The notes under the pieces were generated by a model, which did no database searches, was not told where the DNA came from, and saw only the letters and a list, made by a program, of their open reading frames with translations. Below, piece by piece: positions 32,701 to 43,900 of a DNA stretch of 64,000 nucleotides (the stretch's first letter is position 1; every line of letters starts with the position of its first letter). The stretch covers positions 127,379 to 191,378 of the forward strand of contig NW_006768852.1 of NCBI RefSeq assembly GCF_000204055.1, written 5' to 3'. The DNA is from Melampsora larici-populina 98AG31. Lineage: Eukaryota; Basidiomycota; Pucciniomycetes; Pucciniales; Melampsoraceae. The position numbers and the translations under genes were made by a program.

Positions 32701-33262
32701 GTTAAGCGGCAAATGCCGATACAATTTCAGATTCGAAAGAGAAAACGAGTGTATCAGTTAAGGCGTAGCTATAGCTTACCATCTGCTGGGCTGGTATGTG
32801 AAGGGGTATTTTCAAGACGATTCGGCAAATTATCGGACTGTTCCGTTTTCTGGTGTCCTATAATGCCAGAGTAAATGGAGGAGTAAGATACGAGGGAGTG
32901 ATTGAGTGAGAAATAGATAAGACACGGGTTAAGCGGCAAATGCCAATACAATTTCAGATTCGAAAGAGAAAACGAGTGTATCATTTAAGGCGTAGCTATA
33001 GCTTACCATCTGCTGGGCTGGTAGGTGAAGGGGTGCGCTTCTTACGTTTCTTGCGGCCAACGTTTGTTATTGAATCACTGAGAGATGGTTCATCGGGTGG
33101 TGGGCGTGGCGGTAAGTTTTGGGATTGTGATGATGAAGGCGCAAGAGCTGATGAATCTAAATTTTGTCCTGGTGTGAGATTCGCTGCTGCTGGGTCTTGT
33201 GCAAGTGAGGATGAGGGTTTTCTTCGCAAGCTTCGACGGAGAGGGTTCTTCTTTGGGGGCAT
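29722..33262 (-). CDS. CACTA accessory gene 1, multi-exon, function unknown
   Basis: Starts MPPKKNPLRRSLRRKP at 33262. Exons I can place are 33262-33007, 32857-32780 and 32630-32226. Further coding blocks lie near 32160-31980, 31890-31600, 31560-31140, 31100-30950, 30890-30385 and 30210-29722. The protein starts basic and Pro/Ser-rich. A SAP-like stretch is possible (LIHIVEGIGLDGKALPKHKL). A coiled-coil segment follows (MPLLDQLKHSLAETNHRLDI), then ordered parts around WLWDLAFRIFIKLVECGEYA and ACSDYETDHEDC...LPWRSSELTYIFILLDLYK. Similar tails occur in large families of hypothetical rust proteins as I recall. It may be a DNA-binding partner of the transposase, comparable to plant TnpA. Exon borders below 32226 are approximate. 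Confidence 0.6.
32581..33034 (-). repeat. 227-bp tandem duplication that doubles one exon of accessory gene 1
   Basis: 32581-32807 and 32808-33034 are near-identical direct repeats. Each holds the 3' end of one exon (...SPADG), a 149-bp intron and the start of the next exon (GHQKTEQSDNLPNRLEN). The result is an extra 78-nt exon (32857-32780) in phase 1-1, so the frame is kept. Confidence 0.85.
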
Positions 33263-34683
33263 AGTTTTGATACACACAAAACAATAAAAATAATAGACAC
33301 GCCGGAAAGATTAACCCTACCCCTAAAGTATGAATAAAGTAAACCTGTTGATTGCGAATGAAGCTTTCTGAACAAGATATTATAGTTGAAAGTTAGGATT
33401 TTGGAGTCAGAGGGCCAAGATGATCAACTATCCTTGTCTATAGTTCTAATAAGATGTGGGATGTATCCAGGTAATGAATTTTTGTGATATACTTTGCATC
33501 TCTACACCAGTCTGGGCCGTAAAATCTTGAATGCACATCGAAAGGGATCTCAAAAACAATTAGTAGTCATTGAAAACTCAGCACCACTTCGCCAAGCGTA
33601 GGTACCTTTTGTGACTAGGCAAAAGCTTTTGCCATTATGTGTAATACCACAAAGGAAAGGAATTGCAGAACAGGTGAACAGCCGTGCTTGTTGCTACATT
33701 GTAATACTAGTATAAGCGTGGACTCAGCAACAAATCCGAGGGTATTGTAAGACTTATATATTACTCAAATTCACCTAAATTAGGCAGTGTACAAGTACCA
33801 AGGAAACTGCTTACAAATGAGGTGGACAAAGAATCAGACTGGTCTTTTGAACATTAACGTTTTTGATTATACGCCTTACATGATACATGATAATCAAGTC
33901 ACTCATGTACTCACCTAGTCTACGACACGGACCGAAGCACTTCGATGTGCACACCACAACCCTGCAACCTCAAGTATCCCCTCACGTAAAATCTCCACCG
34001 GTGAGGAGCTCACGATACAACTAGGTACGTCCTTTGTTTTGTTTCCTTTGGATGTAGTTGTACGATTCAGACCCCTTTGTTGTCTTCCAGATTTACCTTA
34101 CTCCCAAAACGCCTCTTGCATTGGAAGGACAAACACATACCGGGGGCGAAAGGTTTACATATCGCTCGTATCCCTCCAGAGCTCAGTGTTTCCCTCCGTG
34201 TCTTCCATTCCAGTTAGCAATTGATCTAGTTATTGACTGATATATCACCATTCCTGCGTGTTTTCTATTTTACGTTTTGAAAACCTCTTGGCTGTGTTCA
34301 TCAGACATCTATCTATCTGTTAGTCGTACTGGTCGCTCTCAATCCATAATCTTCCTAAACTACTTCACCATAGTACTTTCACATTCGAAATCAAAGGTTT
34401 GAATAAGCCAATAATCAAAGCCTCAAAGGTACCAAGCATCATACTCTTCCTATAGACCTTTAGCCCATCCTGTCACGTTCAATTCCAGCTTGACTGATCT
34501 CACCCATTTTATGTTTGATTAACATCCAGTTCCTGATAGTCCAATATTCAAGTCGCTTCAATCTTCCAACATCGATCGCAACTTTCTTCCCTGCTTCGAG
34601 CTTTCCAGGTATGCCTTTCGAGATTCTTTTTTGAAGATGTCAGTATTAACCTTGTTGCTTGTTCATGCCCGAAGAACCCAGCA
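33263..34683. other. Region between two divergent CACTA accessory genes
   Basis: AT-rich, no gene seen. It separates the minus-strand gene starting at 33262 from the plus-strand gene starting at 34684 and may serve as a shared promoter region. Small plus-strand frames near 34039-34240 look random. Confidence 0.5.
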
Positions 34684-35202
34684 ATGAGTAAGAAGGCCAA
34701 ACGACCAGCTGGAGGCCCCTCTCCACTCACTTCGCCGAGCACGGCCACTGGAATGCTTTCTCAAATTAAGGCGACCACTTCCCCAAGCCCGGTCTCTGTG
34801 GTGATTGCCGAAATGCAGCAGAACCGGTCCACTGATACTTCGGCTCCTCCTCCGGCCCCTACTAACCAAGGACAACAGGCACCACCACCACCCCCTGATA
34901 AAAATCGTTCAAATCCTTTATGGTTCAGTGTGCAAACCTTACCCTCAGGACTTCGCGTTTTCCTTGACCACGACTACATGATCAAGAAAAAGGGGATCAA
35001 AAAGCTCCACTTCTATCAAATCCTTTATCACTTCAACCCGGCTACCACGGCTCGCCCAACTGACCTGAAAGCGAAATTAACCAGTGACTTTGAGACTAGC
35101 TTGTTGCCTCAACTCCAGCCGTTTGTGACACCTGCTCCGCCGACCGCTATGGACACCGACAAAGAAGACTTCGACCCCACAAGCCCTAATACCACCAAAC
35201 GT
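34684..35202 (+). pseudogene. CACTA accessory gene 2, 5' part, cut by a retrotransposon
   Basis: Starts MSKKAKRPAGGPSPLT. The first ~75 residues are Pro/Ser/Thr-rich; an ordered region follows (SNPLWFSVQTLPSGLRVFLD, KGIKKLHFYQILYHFNPATT). The frame is interrupted at the duplication ending ...TTKR. Across the Ty3/gypsy element it continues in frame at 46417 (MLKDVLIRRAP). I do not recognise the protein as a whole; LHFYQILYHF...TDLKAKL has the look of a small helical DNA-binding fold such as SAP, but that is weak. Confidence 0.7.
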
Positions 35203-36821
35203 TGTAGTATTTAAAGCTCAACAAGAGCTTTACAACACCTAAGAAGGGATAATCTACTATGTGTAATATAGTAGAAGTTGCCTAAAGACTGCCTTCTTCA
35301 AAGAAACCAGCACAAGGGCACTTGCTGACCACTTTGTGATAACAGAGAAAAGGATAAAAGGCACCAGAGAAATAAAGCAATACTGTTGTTAAGTATTATT
35401 CCCAGATTTTAAGCGCAAAAAAGTCACACACTATGTTTATTACTAGCAATACTGTTGTAAGTATTATTCCCAATTAGACTTGTAGTCTTTAACACACGTA
35501 AATAAATTTCTCCTTGCTTTTGAAGGGGCGGATTTAAGTGATCTTAGTACAAATATAGTAAATAAATGATGATTTATAACACTACAACAAAGGTATAAGA
35601 TGCAGAAAAGGGTGCTACAATCCCAAAATCATCAAGGAGTACTTATATCCACATGTAACAATCTTTACAACAGTCAACAGCCTCAAAAACCAATCAAATC
35701 CGCCTAAATAACCCTAAAAACCATGTAATGACGCAATGTAATGATCTTGTTACTAATGTATGATGTAATTTTCACAGCCAAAAGTGATCAATGACGCAAT
35801 GATGTAATGTACAGCACTTCTTAAGATGAATACAGGTGATTTTTTCCTTGTAAACTAGCTGAAACCCAATTTTTGAGATTACGAATTTTTTCAGATGTGC
35901 TCCAATTTTTGATTACTAAAGTGCATCTTGTAGCCCACGTGTTACTGATCATTTCTGACACCTATAAGACCTACTTCTGATGAGTGATGAGTAAGATATT
36001 GAGTTGTGAAGTTAAGGTTTTTGGTGTTACATGTGTCTTGTGACTGTAAATTCGAGATTCACACCAATTTCTTATTTCCCTTATAACTTTTTACATAAAC
36101 CTCCGTTACTAATGATTCAAAGGTTGTACATTATGTAATACACTCTTCTGCGTTGAATGAGCCATCTACCAACTTATTCTGACGTCATTTGACATATGTA
36201 ATTAGCTGAAAACCTCCATTTTCGACGATTTTCACCTATTTTCTTCACTTTTCACAGCTGCTACTCCCTTTTCCTTGCTCATGTAATATGACATCATCTT
36301 CTATAACCTTAAAAATCCCGGAAAATCCTCTTGGCAACCTTAAATTCCATCACTACCACCATTACATATGTAAACTACACGCCTAACCCTTGTTTACCAA
36401 CTTCGAAAAAGTACCTTTCTGCTAATAACCTCTGTTTCCCCTTATCAACCTTGAATATTAAAATTGTTCCTGTATAATAAACTGTTGTTCTTTCATATTC
36501 TAACCTTATAAAACCCATAACTTAATTGTAAATAAGCTAAAAACCATTTTCCAACTTTTACACCTATATTTTCGAATTTTTCTTATCTTTTCTTTTTCTG
36601 TCTTTTTGTAATAACTTTGTAAGTAAACTATGTTGATCTTAATAATAATTTTGAAATAAGATGACATAATAATGAGCTAATAAGTATACATAAGCCTCTA
36701 AGAGCTTCAATTGATCTGAAAACCTGAATTTCGAATTCTCTGCTATATTGAAGTTTGCTAATAAACTGGTAAAGTAAAGATGATTAATTTTTTTGCTTAA
36801 TATCATAAATAGATCACCACA
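35203..36821 (-). repeat. Ty3/gypsy 3' LTR (left copy)
   Basis: 1619 bp, direct repeat of 44799-46416. Differences visible by eye include GAGAAAAGGATAAAAGG versus GAGAAATAGATAAGG and single-base indels in homopolymers. On the minus strand this is the 3' LTR. Confidence 0.93.
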
Positions 36822-36845
36822 TCCTCCTCTTCTTCCCAAACTGCC
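36822..36845 (-). other. Polypurine tract beside the 3' LTR
   Basis: On the minus strand the sequence just before the LTR reads GGGAAGAAGAGGAGGA, a typical polypurine primer for plus-strand DNA synthesis. Confidence 0.8.
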
Positions 36846-36933
36846 CCCAGTTTACCAATCAATAAAATAAATCATCTACTCCATACATTTGAATTTTTCC
36901 TCAAATCTTTAAATATCCTTCTTAATTATAAAT

Positions 36934-37835
36934 ATGGTTATCACTACACCTCCATCTGTTGCTTCACCTTGTGTTCAATGCCGCATGGTCCATTCTTCCT
37001 GCTTATATCAAATAAATCCTGCGTGTCAAAGATGCCATAACCTTGGTATAATATGCTGTGAGTCTTTTCTTTCATTTCTTTTACTATAATAATCTTCAAT
37101 GTTTTTATTTATATTAATTAATTTTATTCCTTTTATACTTTCTTTTATAATTTTCTTTTAATTCTAGCCTATCCAGCAGCGCCTTCTACCAATATTTCAC
37201 CTGTACCTGGTTCTCCTGCTTACAATTTCCCACCTCCAAACACGCCTAATACACCTATCAGAGTCAATTTCTTAAATCCTTATAATATTAATCAACACAA
37301 TACACCTTCAGCTCCTGATTCTCCAAACCCTTCAATAACTTCATCAATTGAAACCAATTTTACTACTTCTGACCCCTTTTTCGAAAAATTATATGAACAT
37401 AACTTAGCTTGGAAACTTGACTATATTACTTATCAAAATTGGCATTCTTGGAGGATCTTGGATGATACTATAAGACAGTTTAAAGAAGCTGGATATGAAG
37501 TACCCAACATTACTAATAATCATTATCATCTTTTGCGTGCCCATTCTATTGCTGAATATGTTTCCAGAAAGGGTGAGGATGAAAATTTAACTGTATCCAC
37601 CTTTATTCCATTTATTAATCATGCTGAGCGTGCAAATGCTGCTTTATTATCCCCTTATAATACTCCTTCTACTAATCCTCCTAATACTGAACTTCCAATA
37701 GTTAATAATGATCCACCCGTAATTCCTTCTGTTAATTCCCCATATACTGATTATAATTATTCTGAATATACTCCTACCATTTATGAACTTCCCAGTTGGC
37801 TTGATCCACGCCTTTACCCATCTTCTCCTTCTTAA
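36934..37835 (+). CDS. Zn(II)2Cys6 zinc-cluster protein encoded antisense inside the retrotransposon, two exons, 263 aa
   Basis: Exon 1 is 36934-37057; a 110-bp intron (GTGAGT...TTCTAG, 37058-37167) follows; exon 2 is 37168-37835. The 792 nt keep one frame. Residues ~13-41 read CVQCRMVHSSC...ACQRCHNLGIIC, that is C-x2-C-x6-C-x7-C-x2-C-x6-C, which fits the fungal binuclear zinc cluster. A Pro/Asn/Ser-rich linker follows, then a compact region (FFEKLYEHNLAWKLDYITYQ, WRILDDTIRQFKEAGYEVPN) and a low-complexity tail ending DPRLYPSSPS. Zinc-cluster proteins are DNA-binding regulators in fungi. The gene is convergent with gag-pol, 162 bp from its stop, and lies within the retrotransposon's internal region. 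It may regulate the element or its host. The intron and cluster are clear; the function is inferred. Confidence 0.8.
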
Positions 37836-37997
37836 TATTACTATTTACTATTAAATGTACATTGATAACTAGTGAAACATATCCATTATTCTTATTCTTT
37901 ATTATATTTTCAAATTCTTTTCTTCTATTCTTTTAGTCTTATTATATATTTTTATATTTAGTTATTTGAAATTAATATTATTATATACTTTAAGTAA

Positions 37998-40900
37998 TTA
38001 TAATTGCGCCTCTTCCTCATCAGTGACCTCCTCCTCTTCTTCTGCTGTTGGAATAATACCCCTTGGATAAAATCTTTTGACGTGTTCTGCTGCATATCTT
38101 CTTGACAATTCTACACCATTTAACTCTTCTAAAATATAAGATCCTCCCACGTGTTGTTTAATAATTCTAAAAGGCCCATTCCATCTATTCTTGAATAATT
38201 TTCCCCATTGAAATTCCAAAATCTTATTATAAGTTAATACTAAATCTCCTTCTTTTAATGGTTTCCTCATTCTATGCGCATTTTTCTTATCCCAATATAT
38301 AATCCCTTGAACTCTTGCTTTCATCATTTTATCATATGCCTTATTAATAATTTCTTCTCTACATAATAATTGTTCCATCCTTGCTTTTAATAATTCTTCT
38401 CCCGTGGTAATTCTTGCCCAATCAATACCTAAAAATGTCCCAGCCTCTAAATCAATTGGTAATACTGCTACTTGATTAAATATCATCTCATAAGGAGACA
38501 TTCCAGTTGTTCTTTTCGTGGAAATTCTATCAGCAAATAAGACTTGAGGTAAAAATGCTTCCCAAGATGTTCCACTTTCATCACTTAATTTAATTAATGC
38601 GCCTTTAATATCCTTATGTCCTCTTTCAACCATTCCTTCTGCTTGAGGCCAATAAGCTGTTGATTCCACCACTTTTGATCCAGCCATAGTAACTGCTTCT
38701 CTAAATATTCCTTTAAATTCTGATCCACCATCAACTGTAAAACATTTCACGGACCCATATCTCATTATCCATTCTTTTGTAATAAATTTGGCTACTGCTG
38801 TAGCTGTTAATTTCTTTAAAGGTGCTGCTTCTACCCACCCAGATAAATCATCCCTTGCAATTATAGCATAATCATGACTTCCAGCTTTGATATGAATAGC
38901 ATCCAAACTGACTCTTCCAAACACGGTATTTTCACCTGTAGCCCTTCCAACTTCTTTTTCTTTCTTTGAACTTTTCTTTTGACATTCTTCACATGATACT
39001 ACCCAATTTCTAACTGATTCTTTCATTTCAGGCCACCAAAATCTTATTAAACACCTTCTGTAAGTCTCTTCAATTCCTCTATGTCCCAATTCCTCGTGTA
39101 ACTTCTTTAATATATGTTCTTGTCCTTCAATTCTTGATATTACCAATCTTCCTTGAGGTACTCCTCTTTTCTTTAACCTGCTACCATCCACGTAAAATAA
39201 AGGTACTTTACTCTTAATCTTTTGAAATTCAGCATCTTCACAATCTTTTGGTCTTATTAAAGTTGTTAAATATTCCTCCAAATTACGCCAAATTCCTTCT
39301 TGACTCCACATAGAATTTTCTTCAAGTATAACCTCCTCTTCTTCTAATTCTGAACTTCCCACCTGTAATTGAAAACTTTCATATACTTTAATTTCTTTCT
39401 TATCTTCATCAAAACTTTCTGCTTCATCTGATTCACTTCCAGGTTCCCTTCTTGATAATCCATCAGGCATTCCAAAGCTCTTTCCATGTTTATGAACAAG
39501 ATCAAATGAAAATAATTGTATGTAAGCTACCCATCTTGTCATAGCTGCATTTGGTAAACTAGGCGCATTAATCATTTGAATTAAAGCCTTTGCATCTACT
39601 TGCAATTCAAAATGTTGACCCCATAATTTTGTTTTAAACTTCCTCATAATCTTTGCCACGCCACATAATTCCAATTTAGGTTGAGAGTATCTTGATTCAA
39701 CTTCTGTAAATACTTCTGACTCATAAAACACGGGCCTTATTTCTCCTTCATCATTTTCTTGCATCAAAACTCCTCCAGCTGCAATATAACTTGAATCCAC
39801 GGCCAATATAATTTTATTTGCTCCTTCACTATAATCCAAAGCTGCCAATACAATATCTTCTCCCACTATCTTCTTTAATATATTAAAAGCCTTATCACAA
39901 TCTTGATTCCATTCCCAGTCCACATTCATTCTTGTAAGTCTTCTTAAAGGTGCAGCAAGGTGTCCAAAATTAGGAATAAACATCCTGACATAAATACACG
40001 TGCCCAAGAATCCAAGAACTTGAGTTTTATTTGTTGGAATTGGCCAAGTCTGAATTTTATTCTTCTTTTTAATTGATACACTTCTTCCTTTTCCACTTAC
40101 TATATGTCCAACAATTTCCAAAGCTGGTACACACACGGCAAATTTCTTTCCAGACACTGTTAACCCTGCTTCTTCAATTCTGAATAATATTCTTTCCAAT
40201 ATAATAGCATACTCCCAAATAAATTTCCTTCTACCATTATTTTCTTTCAATACTTCATTATTATAATCACTTTCAGGTCCTTTAATTCCTCCATCATCAA
40301 TAAATATTCCTGCATGTTTAGGAAGTTCTTCTTGCAATATCCACATCATTTGCGCCTGATAAACTGCTACAGAATTAGTTGCACCTTGAGGTAATCTTGT
40401 CAATTGCAATCTTCCCAAAGGAGTTTCAAAAGTTGTTAATGGTCTTGAAACTTGCGCCAATTCCCTTTCATCATATCCTCCCATAATATCCCCTAATCCA
40501 TAACAAGCTCTACCAGAGAAAGATTCCACGAATTCTTCAGGTGAAGGAGGTATTCCAGCATCTTTAATAGTTACTTTATTTAATACTTGAAGGTCATGTA
40601 CTATTCTTAATTTACCATCACCTTTAAGCACGCAGAAAACTGGACTAGAATAACTTGAAGAGGATTGTTCATAAAGACCAGTCTTAATTCTTTGTCTTAC
40701 TAATTCAATATAATCATTTCTAATTGCTGTAGGTATTGGGATTGGTCTAATTTGCCAAGGTTCATGATCAATTACTGGAACCACGTAAGGTAATCCATAA
40801 GAGTGCTTCAATAAACCCCTTTCCTCTTCACAATAAGCCACAGCTCCTTCTCTTAAGACTAATATAAAAAGAAATAGTTTCCATTCTTCATCTGAAAGCC

Positions 40901-43900
40901 ATCCTGAAGGTCCAAAATTACACTGCTTCAACCTTTCCACTGTGGTCTTATCAGTTTCAATAAATTCTGGAGGGTTTGGAATTAAAGGAGTCTTATAAGG
41001 ATCTCTTGATAAAGCTGGTCTTTGAAGAGGAAAATTTAAATATTGAGGCATAGGCGCATTAACAGGTTTAACTTTTCTTTCAACTGATTTATATTTGGCG
41101 CCAAAACTTCTATATTCAATTCCTCCTTGATTTTCAAATATATCTTCATTTTCCAAGTTCATAATGATATTAATTTCATCAATTAAAGTTTGCTCCATAT
41201 GGATTTCATTTTCAAACTTAAGTCCATATATTTCATCTTCAATTAATTCCTCACGTAATTCTTCAAATAATTTATTTCCTCCATCATTTTCCAACATAAA
41301 GCCTTGTCTTTCTTCAATTGAAACATTTAATTTCCTTTCCCACGTGCCTTTATCAGGTTCACACAATCTTATCTTCATCCATACACCTCTACTATCTTTT
41401 AAAGTCATTCTTTCACCAACATCTTCTTCAAAATTCAACTGAGCTTCAAAATCAAAGAGGAAAGGCCTTCCAAGTAAGATAGGCGTGTCATCATCTTCTG
41501 CCACAAAGAAATGAACTATTCCATCAATATTGGCGCCTACATGAATCTTGACATTCTCAGCAATACCACAAAGAGGTGTCCTATGTCCACTAATTCCTCT
41601 CACGCCACTTTTTAAATTAACCAAGGTCTGAACTGGTAATAATTGCATAATTTTTAAAGGAATAATATTGATTTGAGAGCCTGAATCAATTAAAGCTTTA
41701 ACCTTCATCTTCCCAATTGTAATTTCTACGTGTCCCAAAGGTGTTGAATAAAGAGTTGCTTGAGGAACATTAACTTCCAAAGAGGAATCTGATTCTGTTT
41801 CATATTCAAAGTCAGATAATATAGAATTGTTTGCAACTGAAGCCATGGTTGTTTGATTTAAATTAAGCCTTCTTTTTGAAACCCATTTCTTAACTTCATC
41901 AGAGATTACAGGTGAGATGGTGCATAATTCTTTAATTTGAAGTTCAATAGCACCATTCATAATCTTTTCCACAACCTCAGAAACTATCTTTGCCTTATTT
42001 GCAAATGCTGGTAATCCTTTGCTTAATCTGTCCTTCACAAAATCCCCGTCATTTGGAATAATATATGTAGGTTTCTTTGTTTGAGCTGAACCATCTTCAC
42101 TCTTATTACTTTCTTCATCTTTATGAATTCTCCTTAAACTTCCATCCAATATATCATGCTGATCTTGAACATTATTATCTTCATCCACGTCCATAGCATC
42201 AATTTCCTCTATCATATCATTAATTGTAACTTTCTTCTTCTTCTTTAATTTGTTTAATACATCTCCTTCATCCACAGCTTTCCCACTCCTTGTCTTCATT
42301 TCCACGCCATATAATTTAGTCCCAGCTCCAGCTTTAACTTCAGTACACTTCTTAGTAAATTCAGGTACAGACCATTCTTCTAAAACTCCACAATTAGTTT
42401 TTAATTCATGTACCTTATCCTTTCCTTCCTCTCTAGTTAAAACACTCGTGGGAATTACAGGTGGTACTACTGCTGTATTTGTTACAGGTGGATTGTTTAC
42501 AGGTTGATTATTCTGCTGTTGTTGTTGCATATTATTACGTGCCATAGCATTTGCTTGATCTTCAGAGTACTCAATAACTTGTTGTCTAATTCCTTCATTA
42601 GCCTTCTTATACATCCTTTCATTACTTCTAGGTAAGAATAAACCATCCATTCTATCTTGAAGTAATCCAGCTTGCTTATCCTGAATAACCCATTTACACC
42701 TTCCCATACTATGTCCCTCCATGTTACAATAAGAACAAAATGGCATAGTATTCTGTTGAGGCATAAAGTTTTGATTATTAATGGCGGGAATTTGATTATT
42801 ATTATTGGGTAAAGGATTATTAACAGGTCTATTATTATTATTGTTATTAAACCTGTTAAAATTTGAATTATTAGGCGCTCTGTTGGGTTGAAAGTTATTA
42901 TTAAATTGTTGAGGCCTTGAGTTATTATTTGGCGGATATTGAACATTGTTCCTTTGATTTGGAACAACTTGTTGATGAATTTGATTCTGTAAAGCATTTG
43001 AAATTGGAATCTGAAAGTTATAAGAATTATTTAAAGGTAACTGTAAAGGATTTTGGACGTGATTTATTTGTAAATTCTTTAAATCAGTACATAATATTTC
43101 CATTTGTTGATTTGCTTTAGCCTGCATTCCCCCAATCTTTGCAACTTTACTACTAGTATCCTTTTGAATAACTTCACTTTTAACTCCAGCAATTTCATTC
43201 TTGATGGTATATTTCTCTTCTCCAATATCTTCAAATACCAAAAGCACCTCTTCTTCAATATAATGATCAACCACCTTCTTTAATTTCTCTAAGTTAGGTA
43301 ATTTATATCTTCCACTTGATACTTTCTTCATCATCCTCTTCTTAAATTTCTTCTGAAGTTCATCTGAAAAAGCCTCATAGAAATATCTTGCTACTTCTTC
43401 ATCACTTGAATCCACGTAATCATGTCTAGCCAAGTATTGATGAATTTTATCAAAGTTAATTCTAAATGTTTGATATTCACTTTTACACGTAACACCTCCA
43501 TTTCTCATTGTTCTTTCAGATAAAGTTCTTAAGTGATCAATAGAATATCTTGGCTGTTCCGTGGTAGTCTGATATCTGGCAATTAATTGCTCCTTGACCT
43601 TCTTCCAACTCCATTCACCAACTCCCCAACCTTCCATATCACGTATTTCCTCCTTAAGTTCTTCTCCAACAACAAAACTGGTAATTTGCCTGACCATATC
43701 CAATTCTGAGGCGCCATTTGCTTCAGCTTGACTATGATAATTGATAATAAATTTCTTAACATTTCCTCCAACTTCAAATCTAACACTTGTATCAGAATTA
43801 TCAATTTTCCGTGGTTTAACATGACTCCTACTTCTCTCATTTCCTTCTTCCTCTTCACTTTCTTCTGAAGTTGAGCTTGAATCATCACTTGAGCTGCTTG

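Noticed and set aside
36639..36839. 66-codon ORF in the LTR, repeated at 46234-46479
   Set aside because: It is present in both LTRs only because they are direct repeats; no domain, low complexity.
42497..42997. Plus- and minus-strand ORFs inside gag-pol (also 41164-41442, 42250-42507, 43583-43921)
   Set aside because: They are shadows of the 2143-codon Gag-Pol frame, produced by its low-complexity Asn/Gln and Glu/Lys stretches.
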